A stretch of DNA of 64,000 nt from contig JAVSMQ010000001.1 in the NCBI GenBank assembly GCA_032027125.1, forward strand, positions 4,174,117 through 4,238,116, written 5' to 3'. Both the position numbers and the translations under genes were made by a program. Each line of letters starts with the position of its first letter. Position 1 is the first letter of the stretch. The notes beneath the pieces were generated by a model. It did no database searches. It had not been told where the DNA came from and saw nothing but the letters and a program-made list of their open reading frames with translations. This document shows positions 1 to 8,765 of this stretch, piece after piece. The DNA comes from JANJTB01 sp032027125 (GTDB lineage: Bacteria; Bacteroidota; Ignavibacteria; Kapaibacteriales; UBA2268).

Positions 1-256
1 TTGTGAAGAGCTGCATCATTTTTGACTCTTCTTCAGTAAATGATGGTGATACAATTTTGATATTATTTAGATAATCTTCAAAGACTTGCTTTGTGTATAA
101 CTCTTTATCGGTACCTTCATACTGAATCAGAGCATCAAAAGTTCCATCTTCATCCAAATTTACAAATATTTCTTTTATACCGGAAATTTGACTGCCGTTA
201 TAATACACTGCGGTTTTCTCTAATAAACCATTTCCTTCGATTGATAATACTGCCAT
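1..256 (-). CDS. Hypothetical protein, 3' end beyond window
   Basis: An open frame runs from an ATG at 256-254 to the window edge without a stop and gives 85 residues, beginning MAVLSIEGNGLLEKTAVYYN. The ATG shares one base with the def stop codon (TGATG), so the two are probably translationally coupled and cotranscribed. The visible part is acidic and hydrophilic, with no signal peptide, membrane segment or motif that I recognise. It could be a small cytosolic protein or the N-terminus of a larger one. The reading frame is well supported by the overlap; the function is unknown. Confidence 0.6.
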   Translation of the reverse strand, partial: MAVLSIEGNGLLEKTAVYYNGSQISGIKEIFVNLDEDGTFDALIQYEGTDKELYTKQVFEDYLNNIKIVSPSFTEEESKMMQLFT

Positions 257-843
257 CAGTCCTCCTTCAATTTTTCGGCACCTGTCAAAGTACCGTCAGG
301 TTGAATCATCGGATAGCCGGGGATGACCTGTCCGCGGCGCAATCTGCTTAATTTATTCATAGAGAGCGTTCGTCTGATAGGGGATATCCTTTCATAGATT
401 AATTTACCCTGTAAATGGTCGTATTCGTGCTGGAATACTCTTGCCAAAAAACCATCCAAATCTTTTTTATATTCTTTTTCTTTTAAATCGTAATATTTTA
501 CTGATATTGAGACAGGTCTTTTGACTTTTTCAAAATATTCCGGTATGCTCAGACATCCTTCGGACTCTTCTGCCTCCTCATCTGAAAATTCCAATATTTC
601 AGGATTTATGAATAACATAGGTTCGGATTTCGGATTATCAGAGCCGATGCTTAAGTCAATGATAAAAAGAGATTTTTCTTCACCCACCTGATTTCCTGCC
701 AAACCGACGCCATTAGAAACATTATATAGTGAATCAAACATGTTTTTAACAAGATTGTTTATATTTGTATCAATGTTTTCAATATGTTTAGTCTTTTTCT
801 TTAAAACCGGATGAAAACAATTGTATATAGGTATAACCGACAT
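256..843 (-). CDS. def: Peptide deformylase
   Basis: Removes the formyl group from the N-terminal methionine of nascent proteins in the cytosol, using a bound metal ion. All three family motifs are present, numbered from the chosen start: GVGLAGNQ at 45-52 (usual form GxGLAAxQ), EGCLSIP at 95-101 with the metal-ligand Cys, and HEYDH at 139-143 with the two metal-ligand His and the catalytic Glu. The frame is open upstream to an ATG at 873, but MSVIPIYN at 843 matches the usual family start, giving 195 residues. It is followed by an overlapping unknown gene on the same strand. Confidence 0.95.
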   Translation of the reverse strand: MSVIPIYNCFHPVLKKKTKHIENIDTNINNLVKNMFDSLYNVSNGVGLAGNQVGEEKSLFIIDLSIGSDNPKSEPMLFINPEILEFSDEEAEESEGCLSIPEYFEKVKRPVSISVKYYDLKEKEYKKDLDGFLARVFQHEYDHLQGKLIYERISPIRRTLSMNKLSRLRRGQVIPGYPMIQPDGTLTGAEKLKED

Positions 844-1050
844 TAAGTTTCCAGAATATTCAAAAAAATTCAAGTTGCAGTAAACGAATTTATCGGAAAA
901 ATATTAGCAAATACATGATTATTGGAATTATATGATTATTATTCAACATATATCATTGAATTGAATTAATATATATTTGAAGAACTTAAGCACATTTACT
1001 TCATAATAAAATAATGTGGGCTTCAGTCCATTTGTTCATTAAAAACCCGA

Positions 1051-2127
1051 TTACCTTAACTTTTTGTTCAACCTTAAATCAACCAGAACCTGAGCTTCTT
1101 TCGGAATGACTACACTAAATTCTCCTGTAGGGTCAATAAATCCGAATTTTTCACCGTCATCGGCATAAGCAAGACCATCTCTAAATGATTCAACATTAAG
1201 AAATCGTTTTTCGATAACTGTATTACCAAAATAATCTATTATTTTCCATTTGCCGTCTTCAAGGACTGCTCCGAGACCTTTGTTGAAATCACGGGCACCT
1301 CTATATTTAAAATCAACAACTTTACCTCCGCCTCGGTTTATAATTCCCCAGACTTCTCCCTGAGATACTTTGTCAGTTGTACCAACCATACAAAATCCTT
1401 CAACAAAGTCATAAGCAAAATCATAATCGGCTTTAATAACAAGTTCACCTTTAGGATTAATGAAACCCCATTTACCAAGAATATTGACTCTGGCATAACC
1501 ATCTACAAATCTGGTAACTTCATCATATAAAAAGTCAATTACAACTTCACCTCTTCTATTGATAAATCCGAATCTTGCTCCGGAATCTGACATAGCTGCC
1601 AAACCTTCACTAAATGGAGAACCGAATCCGGAAGTATCGGGCCAAGTTATAACCATCCTTCCGAGTGTATCAACATAACCTCTTTTTTCACGGTTCATCA
1701 CCCAAGCAAGACCTTCCGAGTAATCAGTTGCATCAAGATAATTCTTAGGAACTATCATTTTACCTTTTTTATTAATGAAACCGAATAATCTATATTCGCT
1801 TTCTTTGTCAACAACATCAGCAATCATTGCCATTCCGTCATGGAAAAATCTTACTTCGTCGCACATCGGTACTGCAACTTCACCTTTGTCATTCATAAAA
1901 GCCCAGAATCTGGCACTGTCAGCTTCAAGATAAATCTTATAAAAATTCTCAGTATAACCGGCAACATAAACAAGTTTAATAGGATTAAACATTGCTCTGC
2001 CTTCGGTATCTATAATATACCATAAGCTGTCAATTTTGTATGCTGCGAGCGGCTGGGGTTGTTCGGCTTTCAGTACAGCCGTTGATAATACAGATATGGC
2101 TGCAAATAATAAAAAAAACTTTTTCAT
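1051..2127 (-). CDS. Exported WG-repeat protein
   Basis: A 358-residue protein with an N-terminal signal peptide (MKKFFLLFAAISVLSTAVLKA) followed by about eight WG repeats. These are recognisable as recurring WGFIN/FGFIN-xxGExVI segments followed by Y/F-rich stretches ending in EGLA-like turns. WG repeats are common in Bacteroidota and are thought to fold into a beta-structured interaction surface; no enzyme motif is visible. It probably sits in the periplasm or outer membrane. It starts 6 bp downstream of the stop of the YbaK-like gene on the same strand, so the two are likely cotranscribed, though no functional link is obvious. Confidence 0.85.
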   Translation of the reverse strand: MKKFFLLFAAISVLSTAVLKAEQPQPLAAYKIDSLWYIIDTEGRAMFNPIKLVYVAGYTENFYKIYLEADSARFWAFMNDKGEVAVPMCDEVRFFHDGMAMIADVVDKESEYRLFGFINKKGKMIVPKNYLDATDYSEGLAWVMNREKRGYVDTLGRMVITWPDTSGFGSPFSEGLAAMSDSGARFGFINRRGEVVIDFLYDEVTRFVDGYARVNILGKWGFINPKGELVIKADYDFAYDFVEGFCMVGTTDKVSQGEVWGIINRGGGKVVDFKYRGARDFNKGLGAVLEDGKWKIIDYFGNTVIEKRFLNVESFRDGLAYADDGEKFGFIDPTGEFSVVIPKEAQVLVDLRLNKKLR

Positions 2128-2133
2128 AAACTC

Positions 2134-2619
2134 CTACTTTTTGATACCTACGTTTACTTCTTCAGCACCAAGTAATGTTTTGATAACTTCAGGATTAATA
2201 CCTAACAAAAATCCTTGTTTACCACCATTGATATAAACTATTTCATTTGATAGAATAGAACTTTCTATATAAATGGGCAGCATCTTACGTGTTCCGAATG
2301 GACTGGTTCCGCCAAATTTATATCCGGTATTATTGAATGCCGTTTTCTCTTCGCTTGGTACAATTACTTTTACATTAAGCTGTCGGGCAAGTTCCTTAGT
2401 CGAAACTTCCATATCACCGTGCATCAATACACAAATTGTCATACCATCGGCAGAAAAAATAAGAGTCTTAATAACTAAATTCTCATCTACGTTCAGTTCT
2501 AAAGCTGATTGCTTAGTACCGCCTTTCTCTTCGTAAACATATTCAAAAGTTTCAAATTGAACATTATTCGCTTTAAGAAATCTGACTGCCGGGGTTACCG
2601 GATATTTCTCTTTTCCCAT
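2134..2619 (-). CDS. YbaK/EbsC-family aminoacyl-tRNA deacylase
   Basis: A 161-residue single-domain protein of the YbaK/ProX editing family, which hydrolyses mischarged tRNAs (typically Cys-tRNA(Pro)) in trans. Visible signatures are NLVIKTLIF with the conserved lysine, the glycine-rich GGTSPFGTRK loop, and GGKQGFLLGI near the C-terminus. The length is typical of stand-alone family members. It is encoded just upstream of the WG-repeat gene. Substrate specificity cannot be read from the sequence, so the Cys-tRNA(Pro) assignment is by family analogy only. Confidence 0.88.
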   Translation of the reverse strand: MGKEKYPVTPAVRFLKANNVQFETFEYVYEEKGGTKQSALELNVDENLVIKTLIFSADGMTICVLMHGDMEVSTKELARQLNVKVIVPSEEKTAFNNTGYKFGGTSPFGTRKMLPIYIESSILSNEIVYINGGKQGFLLGINPEVIKTLLGAEEVNVGIKK

Positions 2620-2704
2620 TTTGTCGGTTTTATTCCATTCTTTTTAAAAATTTACTTATTTCAAAACCGACGGCATATACCGCCGGTTTATTTCATTTTT
2701 TGAA

Positions 2705-3337
2705 TTATTCGTTGATAAATTCTCTTAATTTAGACATACCTGCACCTTCCCTAATGATAGTGAAGTTATCGCCTGTCATATCAATGATGCTTGATTCTCC
2801 GGTAAAAGAATATACATCGGAACTAACAGCTATATCAACTAATTTTGAAAACGCTTCGATTATTTCATCATGTCCGGCTAATTCCTTACCGGGCAATTTT
2901 GCTGAAATAGAGATAATCGGATAGCCGTGTGATTTTAGAAGTGCCTGAGAAAGATTGTTTTCGGGTACTCTGATTCCGGCTGTCAGTCGTTTAGGGTTTT
3001 GTGCAAATTTAGGGACAAGCTTTGATGCCGGCAGAATAAATGTATATGGTCCCGGTATAAGCCTCTTGATTAATTTATATGCGTCGTCGCTCACTTTTGC
3101 AAATTCAGATACGTTAGACAAAGAATCACACAAAAAAGTTAAAGATTGATGCTCCGGTAACTGTCTTATACTGCGTAACCGGTTTATGGCATCCCTGTTG
3201 GACAGGGCGCATCCAAGTGTGAATTGAGTGTCTGTAGGATACAGGATTACGGCTCCGTCCCGGATTGCAGAAACAACTTTTTCTATCTTGTTGGCTTCCG
3301 GTGTTTCCTGATGAATGTTCAAAATCTGTGCAGACAT
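2705..3337 (-). CDS. YrdC/Sua5-superfamily protein, YciO-like
   Basis: A 210-residue protein of the YrdC fold, which binds double-stranded RNA/nucleotides; Sua5/YrdC members make threonylcarbamoyl-AMP for the t6A tRNA modification. The segments GAVILYPTDTQFTLGC, RSIRQLPEHQSLTFLC, PGPYTFILPA, KRLTAGIRVP and TIIREGAG follow the order of this family. The region that would carry the K-x-R substrate loop reads RSIRQLP, as in YciO-type paralogues, so it may not be the genuine t6A enzyme. It lacks the C-terminal Sua5 domain. It stands alone on the minus strand with about 85 bp to the next gene. Confidence 0.85.
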   Translation of the reverse strand: MSAQILNIHQETPEANKIEKVVSAIRDGAVILYPTDTQFTLGCALSNRDAINRLRSIRQLPEHQSLTFLCDSLSNVSEFAKVSDDAYKLIKRLIPGPYTFILPASKLVPKFAQNPKRLTAGIRVPENNLSQALLKSHGYPIISISAKLPGKELAGHDEIIEAFSKLVDIAVSSDVYSFTGESSIIDMTGDNFTIIREGAGMSKLREFINE

Positions 3338-3578
3338 TGTCTCTCCTGATTTATTAGCGATATTAATAACAAATTTTACAAATGAATAAACTTTTAAGTA
3401 TGATTTTTATTTTGAAAGTTTATTTATTATGTGCTATTTTATTAAAAATATAACATTTAATAGATTGAAATGTTGATAAAATCACAGATTATGATACTTG
3501 AAATTATTACATTGTATTAATGTCAAATTTATTTCAAATTGCAGTATTTAAATTCAAAGAAACAGTAACTAAAAACTT

Positions 3579-4418
3579 TCACGTAGTTTTGTACATATAC
3601 CAACCGTTTCCTAAAGGTTTGATAATGATATATAAAAGTTTATTTATTGGTGGTACTTTCAAAGTGTCAGGCTGATAGAAATATCCTGCAGTGTTGTCTA
3701 ATATACCTCCAATCAGAAATCCTGCTTCAAAAACATTTCCTTCTTCTGCCGGAACAATTCTGTCAATCAAAAGTGAATCAAGTTTCTGTTTCACGAAACT
3801 GTCACTATTAGCGAAATCTAATCCTTTTTCATGATTGATGAAATCATTTTTTATGATATATTCAGCAATTTCATTGAATTTTTCGTAATTACTCCGAAAA
3901 TAATCGGCAATTTCATCATCAGAACTTAATAATAGTTTATTTCTTTTGATGTATTTATCAAGGTCAGTATATCCATGAACAGAAATAACTTTCATAGCAG
4001 AATCGAAAGGTAATTTCTCGATTTCCATTAAAGTCTTTTTTATCATATCAGTTCTGGCAAGAGTTCGGAGAGTTTCTATATGCCAGTCTTCCAATTTGGT
4101 AAAATAAAAATATATATCCATTGATTCATCTGCTATTTTCAAACTTATGGAAGTAACAGCGCTCGTATCGTCCTGATAAATCAAACTGAAACTTCTTTTA
4201 GTATCAGCAGGGAGAAGCTGCCCGAAAGTTGAATCTTTGAAATTAAGACTGTGCATATCGCAGCAAAAAGGCAGAACCTTATTGTAATCAAAACCACTGC
4301 TGCCATAAACTAACTCACTTAATTCAAGTGGTGTGTATTTTTTATTTTCCTGTGCCGAAAGATTAACATTTATACTTATTGCAAAAATTACAACCAAATA
4401 ACAGATTCGAATGTCCAT
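3579..4418 (-). CDS. Exported hypothetical protein
   Basis: A 279-residue protein with an N-terminal hydrophobic segment ending in VNLSAQ, consistent with a cleaved signal peptide (first about 22 residues). The mature part is acidic, mixes short helices and strands, and contains a pair of cysteines in LPFCCDMHS. I recognise no domain. It lies between purH and the YciO-like gene with spacers above 100 bp on both sides, so it may be a single transcription unit. Confidence 0.6.
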   Translation of the reverse strand: MDIRICYLVVIFAISINVNLSAQENKKYTPLELSELVYGSSGFDYNKVLPFCCDMHSLNFKDSTFGQLLPADTKRSFSLIYQDDTSAVTSISLKIADESMDIYFYFTKLEDWHIETLRTLARTDMIKKTLMEIEKLPFDSAMKVISVHGYTDLDKYIKRNKLLLSSDDEIADYFRSNYEKFNEIAEYIIKNDFINHEKGLDFANSDSFVKQKLDSLLIDRIVPAEEGNVFEAGFLIGGILDNTAGYFYQPDTLKVPPINKLLYIIIKPLGNGWYMYKTT

Positions 4419-4534
4419 TTATTTTAATAACTCACATAAATACAGAATTTTAAATAAAAAACTCTCTTAATTTATAAATAAATTAAGATAATTTATCTAT
4501 AACATCAATCATTTAATAATACTTATCAGACGGA

Positions 4535-6088
4535 TTAATGTCTGAAATGTCTCATATTAGTAAATACCATTGCTATATTGTTATCATTTGCAGCCTGAAT
4601 AACTTCATTATCCCTTACCGAACCGCCCGGCTGGATAACTGCCGCAGCACCTGCCTCAATTGCTTGAATTAATCCGTCGGCAAAAGGGAAAAATGCATCA
4701 GATGCAACAACACTGCCCGACAAATCTATACCCATCGTTTTTGCTTTTTCAACTGCAATTCTGGAAGAATCCACACGAGACATCTGACCGGCACCGATTG
4801 CAAGTGTTCTGTCGCCGGATGTATAAATGATAGCATTAGATTTAACGTGTTTAGAAATTTTCCACGCAAACATTAAAGCTTTCATCTCATTAGGTGTAGG
4901 CTGCTTTTCGGTTACGACCCGCATGTTTGATTCATCAATAAGCTCGGTATCGGCGGTCTGCATCAAAAAGCCGCCTGCTACAGACCTAATGTCGCGGCTT
5001 ATACTGTCCCGCAGCTTATCAAAATCTGTAATAATCAATCTTCTGTCCCTTTTCTTTGTTAAAATTTCAAGAGCTTCATTTGAAAAATCAGGAGCTATGA
5101 TAACTTCAAGAAAAATATCATGAATTGCTTTAGCAGTTTCAGCATCAATTTTTCGGTTAACTACTAATATTCCGCCGAAAGGGGAGACGTTATCGGTAGC
5201 AAATGCCTTCTCCCATGCTGAAATCAGATTATGTCCGCACCCGACACCGCAGGGATTTGTATGCTTAATTATTGCAGCCGTCGGTTCCTCAAATTCAAGA
5301 ATAAGCTGGGATGCTGAATTTATATCAATTATGTTATTAAATGAAAGTTCTTTTCCATGGATTTTTTCAAACAAGGATGAGAAATTGCCGAGTAATGCCG
5401 CTTTCTGATGCGGATTTTCACCATACCGCAAATCATATTCCTTGGCAACCGGAATGGTGAGATATTCCGGTATCTCTACCTGATTAAAATGATTGAGATA
5501 CCCGGCAATAAGAGAATCATAATAAGCTGTAAAAGTGAATACTTCTCCGGCAAGCAATGCTCTTAATTTTTCAGGAATTGTGCAGTCATTATTCTTTAGT
5601 GAATTAATTACATCATCATAACGATTGGGATTTATTACCGGCAGTGTCCAGTGATAATTCTTTGCAGCAGCCCTCAGCATAGTCGGACCGCCGATATCAA
5701 TGTTTTCAATCAATTCTTCGTGTGTAGCATTTTCGTCTTTGAGAGTCTCTTCAAAAGGATAAAGGTTAACCACCAGCAGGTCTATTGAACTGATTCCCAA
5801 CTCGTCAATCTGAACCTGATGTTCCGGTTTGCCAAGATCAGCAAGAAGTCCGGCATGAATAGCAGGATGAAGCGTTTTTACTCTGCCGTCTAAAATTTCT
5901 GGAAAATTTGTAAGTTCGCTGACACTTTTGACATCAATTCCTTTACTTTTCAAAAGCTTGGCAGTGCCTCCGGTAGAGTATATTTCGATATTAAGTTTGT
6001 TTAACTCCTGACAAAATTCAACAATTCCTTTTTTATCCGAGACCGAAATAAGTGCTTTTCTAATTTTATGACTGTCTGATTTAATCAT
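4535..6088 (-). CDS. purH: Bifunctional AICAR transformylase/IMP cyclohydrolase
   Basis: Catalyses the last two steps of de novo IMP synthesis: formylation of AICAR with 10-formyl-THF, then ring closure of FAICAR. The N-terminal cyclohydrolase (MGS-like) domain shows KALISVSDKKGIVEF, STGGTAKLL and DGRVKTLHPAIHAGLL. The transformylase domain shows YGENPHQKAALL, IIKHTNPCGVGCG, FGGILVVN and DAFFPFADG. The frame is open to an ATG at 6118, but the ATG at 6088 (MIKSDSHKIRKALISVSDKK) fits the family start and gives 517 residues. It appears monocistronic; downstream is a 116 bp gap to an exported unknown. Confidence 0.95.
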   Translation of the reverse strand: MIKSDSHKIRKALISVSDKKGIVEFCQELNKLNIEIYSTGGTAKLLKSKGIDVKSVSELTNFPEILDGRVKTLHPAIHAGLLADLGKPEHQVQIDELGISSIDLLVVNLYPFEETLKDENATHEELIENIDIGGPTMLRAAAKNYHWTLPVINPNRYDDVINSLKNNDCTIPEKLRALLAGEVFTFTAYYDSLIAGYLNHFNQVEIPEYLTIPVAKEYDLRYGENPHQKAALLGNFSSLFEKIHGKELSFNNIIDINSASQLILEFEEPTAAIIKHTNPCGVGCGHNLISAWEKAFATDNVSPFGGILVVNRKIDAETAKAIHDIFLEVIIAPDFSNEALEILTKKRDRRLIITDFDKLRDSISRDIRSVAGGFLMQTADTELIDESNMRVVTEKQPTPNEMKALMFAWKISKHVKSNAIIYTSGDRTLAIGAGQMSRVDSSRIAVEKAKTMGIDLSGSVVASDAFFPFADGLIQAIEAGAAAVIQPGGSVRDNEVIQAANDNNIAMVFTNMRHFRH

Positions 6089-6302
6089 TTTTAAATATTC
6101 CGAAAAATGGCAAAACAATACTTACAAAAGTATCATTTATTATTTTCATACCAAATCAAAAGATTTATTATTTTAATTTATTGAGAACTTGAAATATGGG
6201 GGAGGGTTCAACATGGATAAATCAAATCACACTTGAAATATGTCTGAACCTTTGATTGTACCTGATTTCAATGATTGTAATGATTTGAATAAGTTTTAAT
6301 AT

Positions 6303-6437
6303 GTGAAATCCTTTAATCCGTGTAATCAGTGATTCTGACAAGGTATATTCTGAATCACGGATTGAACTGATTACACCGATTCCACTGATTTAAAATCCGT
6401 GAAATCCTTTAATCCGTGTAATCAGTGATTCTGACAA
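6303..6437. repeat. Direct repeat of a dispersed 39-bp element (two copies)
   Basis: Two identical 39-bp copies lie at 6303-6341 and 6399-6437, both with the core TTAATCCGTGTAATCAGTGA followed by TTCTGACAA. Between them is a partly inverted relative (GGATTGAACTGATTACACCG). A related, rearranged element lies at 35068-35130. Such elements recur in intergenic DNA of this group; this one ends about 18 bp before the 21-bp array A. Nothing coding is visible from 6119 to 6454. Confidence 0.8.
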
Positions 6438-6454
6438 ATGTGTGGAAGTTCTTT

Positions 6455-6832
6455 GCATAGTATAAAAATTAATTCGCATGGTCAAAGAACATTTTTGCAT
6501 GGTCAAAGAACAACTTTGCATGGTCAAAGAACAACTTTGCATGGTCAAAGAACATTTTTGCATGGTCAAAGAACATTTTTGCATGGTCAAAGAACATTTT
6601 TGCATGGTCAAAAAACATTTTTGCATGGTCAAAAAACATCTTTGCATGGTCTAAGAACATTTTTGCATACCTTTTGACGGTTTTTGCATACTCTTTGACG
6701 GTTTTTGCATACCCTTAGACGATTTTTGCATACCCTTAGACGGTTTTTGCATACCTTTTGACGATTTTTGCATACCTTTTGATGGTTTTTGCATACCCTT
6801 AGACAGTTTTTGCATAGGTTTTGACGATATTT
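6455..6832 (-). repeat. 21-bp tandem repeat array A (18 units, two blocks)
   Basis: A strictly periodic 21-bp array. A degenerate edge unit at 6455 is followed by nine units of type GCATGGTCAAAGAAC-ATTTTT (starts 6476 to 6644) and eight of type GCATACCTTTTGACG-GTTTTT (starts 6665 to 6812). Phase is kept exactly across the block switch. The cores of the two blocks are reverse complements (GTCAAAG versus CTTTGAC, with the minority variants GTCTAAG versus CTTAGAC). Oriented by the leader-like sequence at 6865-6888, the module reads on the minus strand. Several frames are open only because 21 is a multiple of three; I see no ribosome site or conserved peptide. Confidence 0.9.
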
Positions 6833-6864
6833 TAGACCTTAGCGAAGAACAATTTTAACAAAAC

Positions 6865-6888
6865 CGAGATGATTTGTGCAAATGCAAA
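6865..6888 (-). promoter_or_regulatory. Diverged copy of the array leader
   Basis: Read on the minus strand, this segment gives TTTGCATTT, six bases, ATCAT, then CTCG. The leaders of loci B (32219-32254) and C (56064-56099) read TTTGCATTT, six bases, ATCAT, TTAT, CTCG. It lies 33 bp from the array in the same relative orientation as in B and C. The closing half of the GTTTGCA/TGCAAAC inverted repeat is lost, and I see no good -7 box, so the promoter may be dead. Confidence 0.55.
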
Positions 6889-7002
6889 AACAAATGAAAT
6901 GAATTTCAAAACCTATGGGAACATAAAAAAATTATCAAAGAACAACATTAATCGTGAACTGAAATAATAAAATATTTTGTTTCCCATTCTTTTTCATGTT
7001 TT

Positions 7003-7046
7003 GAAAAAAAGTAAGCCCGAAAAAGAGCGGAATTAGTTAAGTTTGT
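7003..7046 (+). repeat. 44-bp element shared with the region upstream of cas3
   Basis: This stretch, ending GGAATTAGTTAAGTTTGT, matches the reverse complement of 32089-32131 at nearly all positions (a one-base indel and a few substitutions). In both places it lies on the far side of the array leader and in the same orientation relative to it, so it may be the outer edge of the array module. Here it also precedes the exported unknown at 7136. Confidence 0.65.
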
Positions 7047-7135
7047 GAAGTAAATAAGTAGAATACTTAAAAAAGTTTTATATGTCATTCATGGTTATTC
7101 AGAAGTATCATTACAAAATCAAAAGTGAGAATTTT

Positions 7136-7834
7136 ATGAGAAAGTTTTGTTATTTATCATTTCTTTTAATATTTAATTTTTATGCCAGCTTTGCTCAAAA
7201 TATTTCAGAAAATGAAATGAAAGATCTTGCAAAAGAAATGGTTACAATTCAAGTCAGAACAAACTACTTTAAACTATTAAATTCAGGTGCTAATAATTTA
7301 CCGGATAATTATGTTTTTAAAAATCATTATGTAGTATTTTTGAAATATAATTTAAATTATGGTGCTGAAATTGAAGATGTAAAAAAAGTCAATGAATTTA
7401 ATAAATATGATAATAAATTCAAAGTTTTTAAAGTTTATTTTAATGGGATGAGAACCTGGTATATGATTGCTTTTGGGAATGACGGTTCATATTATCTTCT
7501 TAGAAATTTTGAGTATAATCATTTTAATAATCTAATCAGGCAAAAAATCGGCAGACCGAAAAAAAATAATGAGTATTTAAATATTGCAAATTTATATATA
7601 AATACGGTTCAATTTAGTCAAAAAGGTAATAGAAAAATTGTTAATAATTCAAATTACAAAAGTTTAAAAAAGAAATTCAAACAAATTTCATTACCGAAAT
7701 TATCAAAGTACAAAAGTGATGATATACTTGAATTTTATAGTTATCAAAAAGATACTAAAGAAATAAAATATCATAAAATTGTTTTTTTAAATGGTTTAGT
7801 TAAAAAAGTTGAAGAAACTTTAGATGATAGATAA
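7136..7834 (+). CDS. Exported hypothetical protein
   Basis: A 232-residue protein. The frame is open from 7082, but the ATG at 7136 starts a clean signal peptide (MRKFCYLSFLLIFNFYASFA) and is preceded by a purine-rich GTGAGA. The mature part is lysine-, asparagine- and tyrosine-rich and markedly AT-rich, as expected of recently acquired accessory DNA. I recognise no domain. Its end overlaps the start of the frame that carries an RHS-core fragment at 7824-8015, which suggests that it was inserted into or joined to an older RHS gene. Confidence 0.6.
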   Translation: MRKFCYLSFLLIFNFYASFAQNISENEMKDLAKEMVTIQVRTNYFKLLNSGANNLPDNYVFKNHYVVFLKYNLNYGAEIEDVKKVNEFNKYDNKFKVFKVYFNGMRTWYMIAFGNDGSYYLLRNFEYNHFNNLIRQKIGRPKKNNEYLNIANLYINTVQFSQKGNRKIVNNSNYKSLKKKFKQISLPKLSKYKSDDILEFYSYQKDTKEIKYHKIVFLNGLVKKVEETLDDR

Positions 7835-8015
7835 ATTCCTTAACTATAAATCATACGAACCTTACGGAGAAATCATTCTTGATACTTTGGGAGTGACAAG
7901 ACAAAGTTATATCGGTAAAGAGAAAGATGTTGAGAGCAAATTGGGAGACCATGGTGTCCGCAAATATGATTATGAGACCGGACGGTTTAATTCTATTGAC
8001 ACGCTATTTGAATAA
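7824..8015 (+). pseudogene. RHS-repeat core fragment
   Basis: The short frame encodes PYGEIILDTLGVTRQSYIGK, then EKD..SKLGDHGVRKYDYETGRFNSIDT, and stops at once. This is the terminal part of the RHS-associated core (YxGKEKD... G.R.YD...GRF.S.D), normally the end of a protein of more than 1000 residues that delivers a variable C-terminal toxin. The large N-terminal part is absent and nothing follows the core, so this is a remnant and not a functional gene. A second, shorter copy lies at 8600-8701. Confidence 0.75.
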
Positions 8016-8073
8016 AATAAAATTGATTTTATATTGTCAATAATTTTAGTTAAAAATAATTGGAGTATTTGAA

Positions 8074-8322
8074 ATGCCGGTAGTTTCAACATTTTATGGT
8101 ATTATTATTAAAATGTTTTTTCGAGACCATAATCCTCCTCATATTCACGCAGTTTATGGCGAGTACAATGCATTAATTGATATTCTTTCATTAGATTTGA
8201 TTGAGGGAGATTTGCCTCCAAGAGCACTAAAATTAGTTCAGGAATGGGGTGAAAAATATCAAGATACTTTACTTGAGATGTGGAATAAACAAGAATTTCA
8301 AAAAATTCCGGGGCTCAAATAG
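8074..8322 (+). CDS. DUF4160 family protein
   Basis: An 82-residue protein matching DUF4160: the FFRDHNPPHIHAVYGEY segment with conserved D/H residues is diagnostic, followed by a helical C-terminus containing LVQEWGEKYQDTLLEMW. DUF4160 genes usually pair with a DUF2442 gene, exactly as here (2 bp intergenic gap), and the pair is often regarded as a putative toxin-antitoxin module. Which partner would be toxic is not established from this sequence. It lies between two RHS-core remnants. Confidence 0.85.
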   Translation: MPVVSTFYGIIIKMFFRDHNPPHIHAVYGEYNALIDILSLDLIEGDLPPRALKLVQEWGEKYQDTLLEMWNKQEFQKIPGLK

Positions 8323-8324
8323 AA

Positions 8325-8576
8325 ATGGAAGAATATCCTAAAATATTAAATGTTAAAGTAATTAAACCTTATTTAATTGAGATTTTATTTGAAAATAAGC
8401 AAAGCAAATGGTATGATTTTAAAAATTTACTTAAAGATGACAACTTTAACAGACTATCTGATTATAATTTATTCAAAAATCTACGTGTTTCATCTGGTGG
8501 TTACGGAATTGAATGGGATGAAGAAACTGATTTAAGTGAAGCGGAATTGTGGTTGAATAGTCAGAGTACTTTATAA
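8325..8576 (+). CDS. DUF2442 family protein
   Basis: An 83-residue protein of the DUF2442 type: the ILNVKVIKPYLIEILFENKQ strand pair, then SKWYDFKNLL, and a C-terminal GYGIEWDEETDLSEAELW motif. This family tends to bind DNA or act as the partner of DUF4160. It starts 2 bp after the DUF4160 stop, so the two form one operon. The function as antitoxin or regulator is inferred from gene pairing only. Confidence 0.85.
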   Translation: MEEYPKILNVKVIKPYLIEILFENKQSKWYDFKNLLKDDNFNRLSDYNLFKNLRVSSGGYGIEWDEETDLSEAELWLNSQSTL

Positions 8577-8599
8577 TATCGTAATTATTTTAACTCGAC

Positions 8600-8701
8600 A
8601 GGGCTACAATCGGCAAAGAAAAAGATGTAGAGAATAAATTGGGAGACCACGGTGTGAGAAAGTATGAAAATATCACATCACTTTTTATAGAATTAGTTTA
8701 A
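8600..8701 (+). pseudogene. Second RHS-repeat core fragment
   Basis: A short frame without a start codon encodes TIGKEKDVENKLGDHGVRKY and then diverges to a stop near 8701. It is nearly identical in protein sequence to residues of the RHS remnant at about 7905-7975. Two copies of the same RHS core end on either side of the DUF4160-DUF2442 pair suggest duplication or displacement of RHS tips. Confidence 0.7.
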
Positions 8702-8765
8702 AATGAAAAATAATAATTCAAATGATTTTGCGTTTAAGAATAATAAACATTAATTCGGAAATATT

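Noticed and set aside
6455..6832. Interpretation of the 21-bp arrays as CRISPR-like or interspaced guide arrays
   Set aside because: Units are contiguous and nearly identical over all 21 bases; there is no alternation of a constant repeat with unique spacers, and no Cas or Tas-like nuclease is adjacent to them as a partner.
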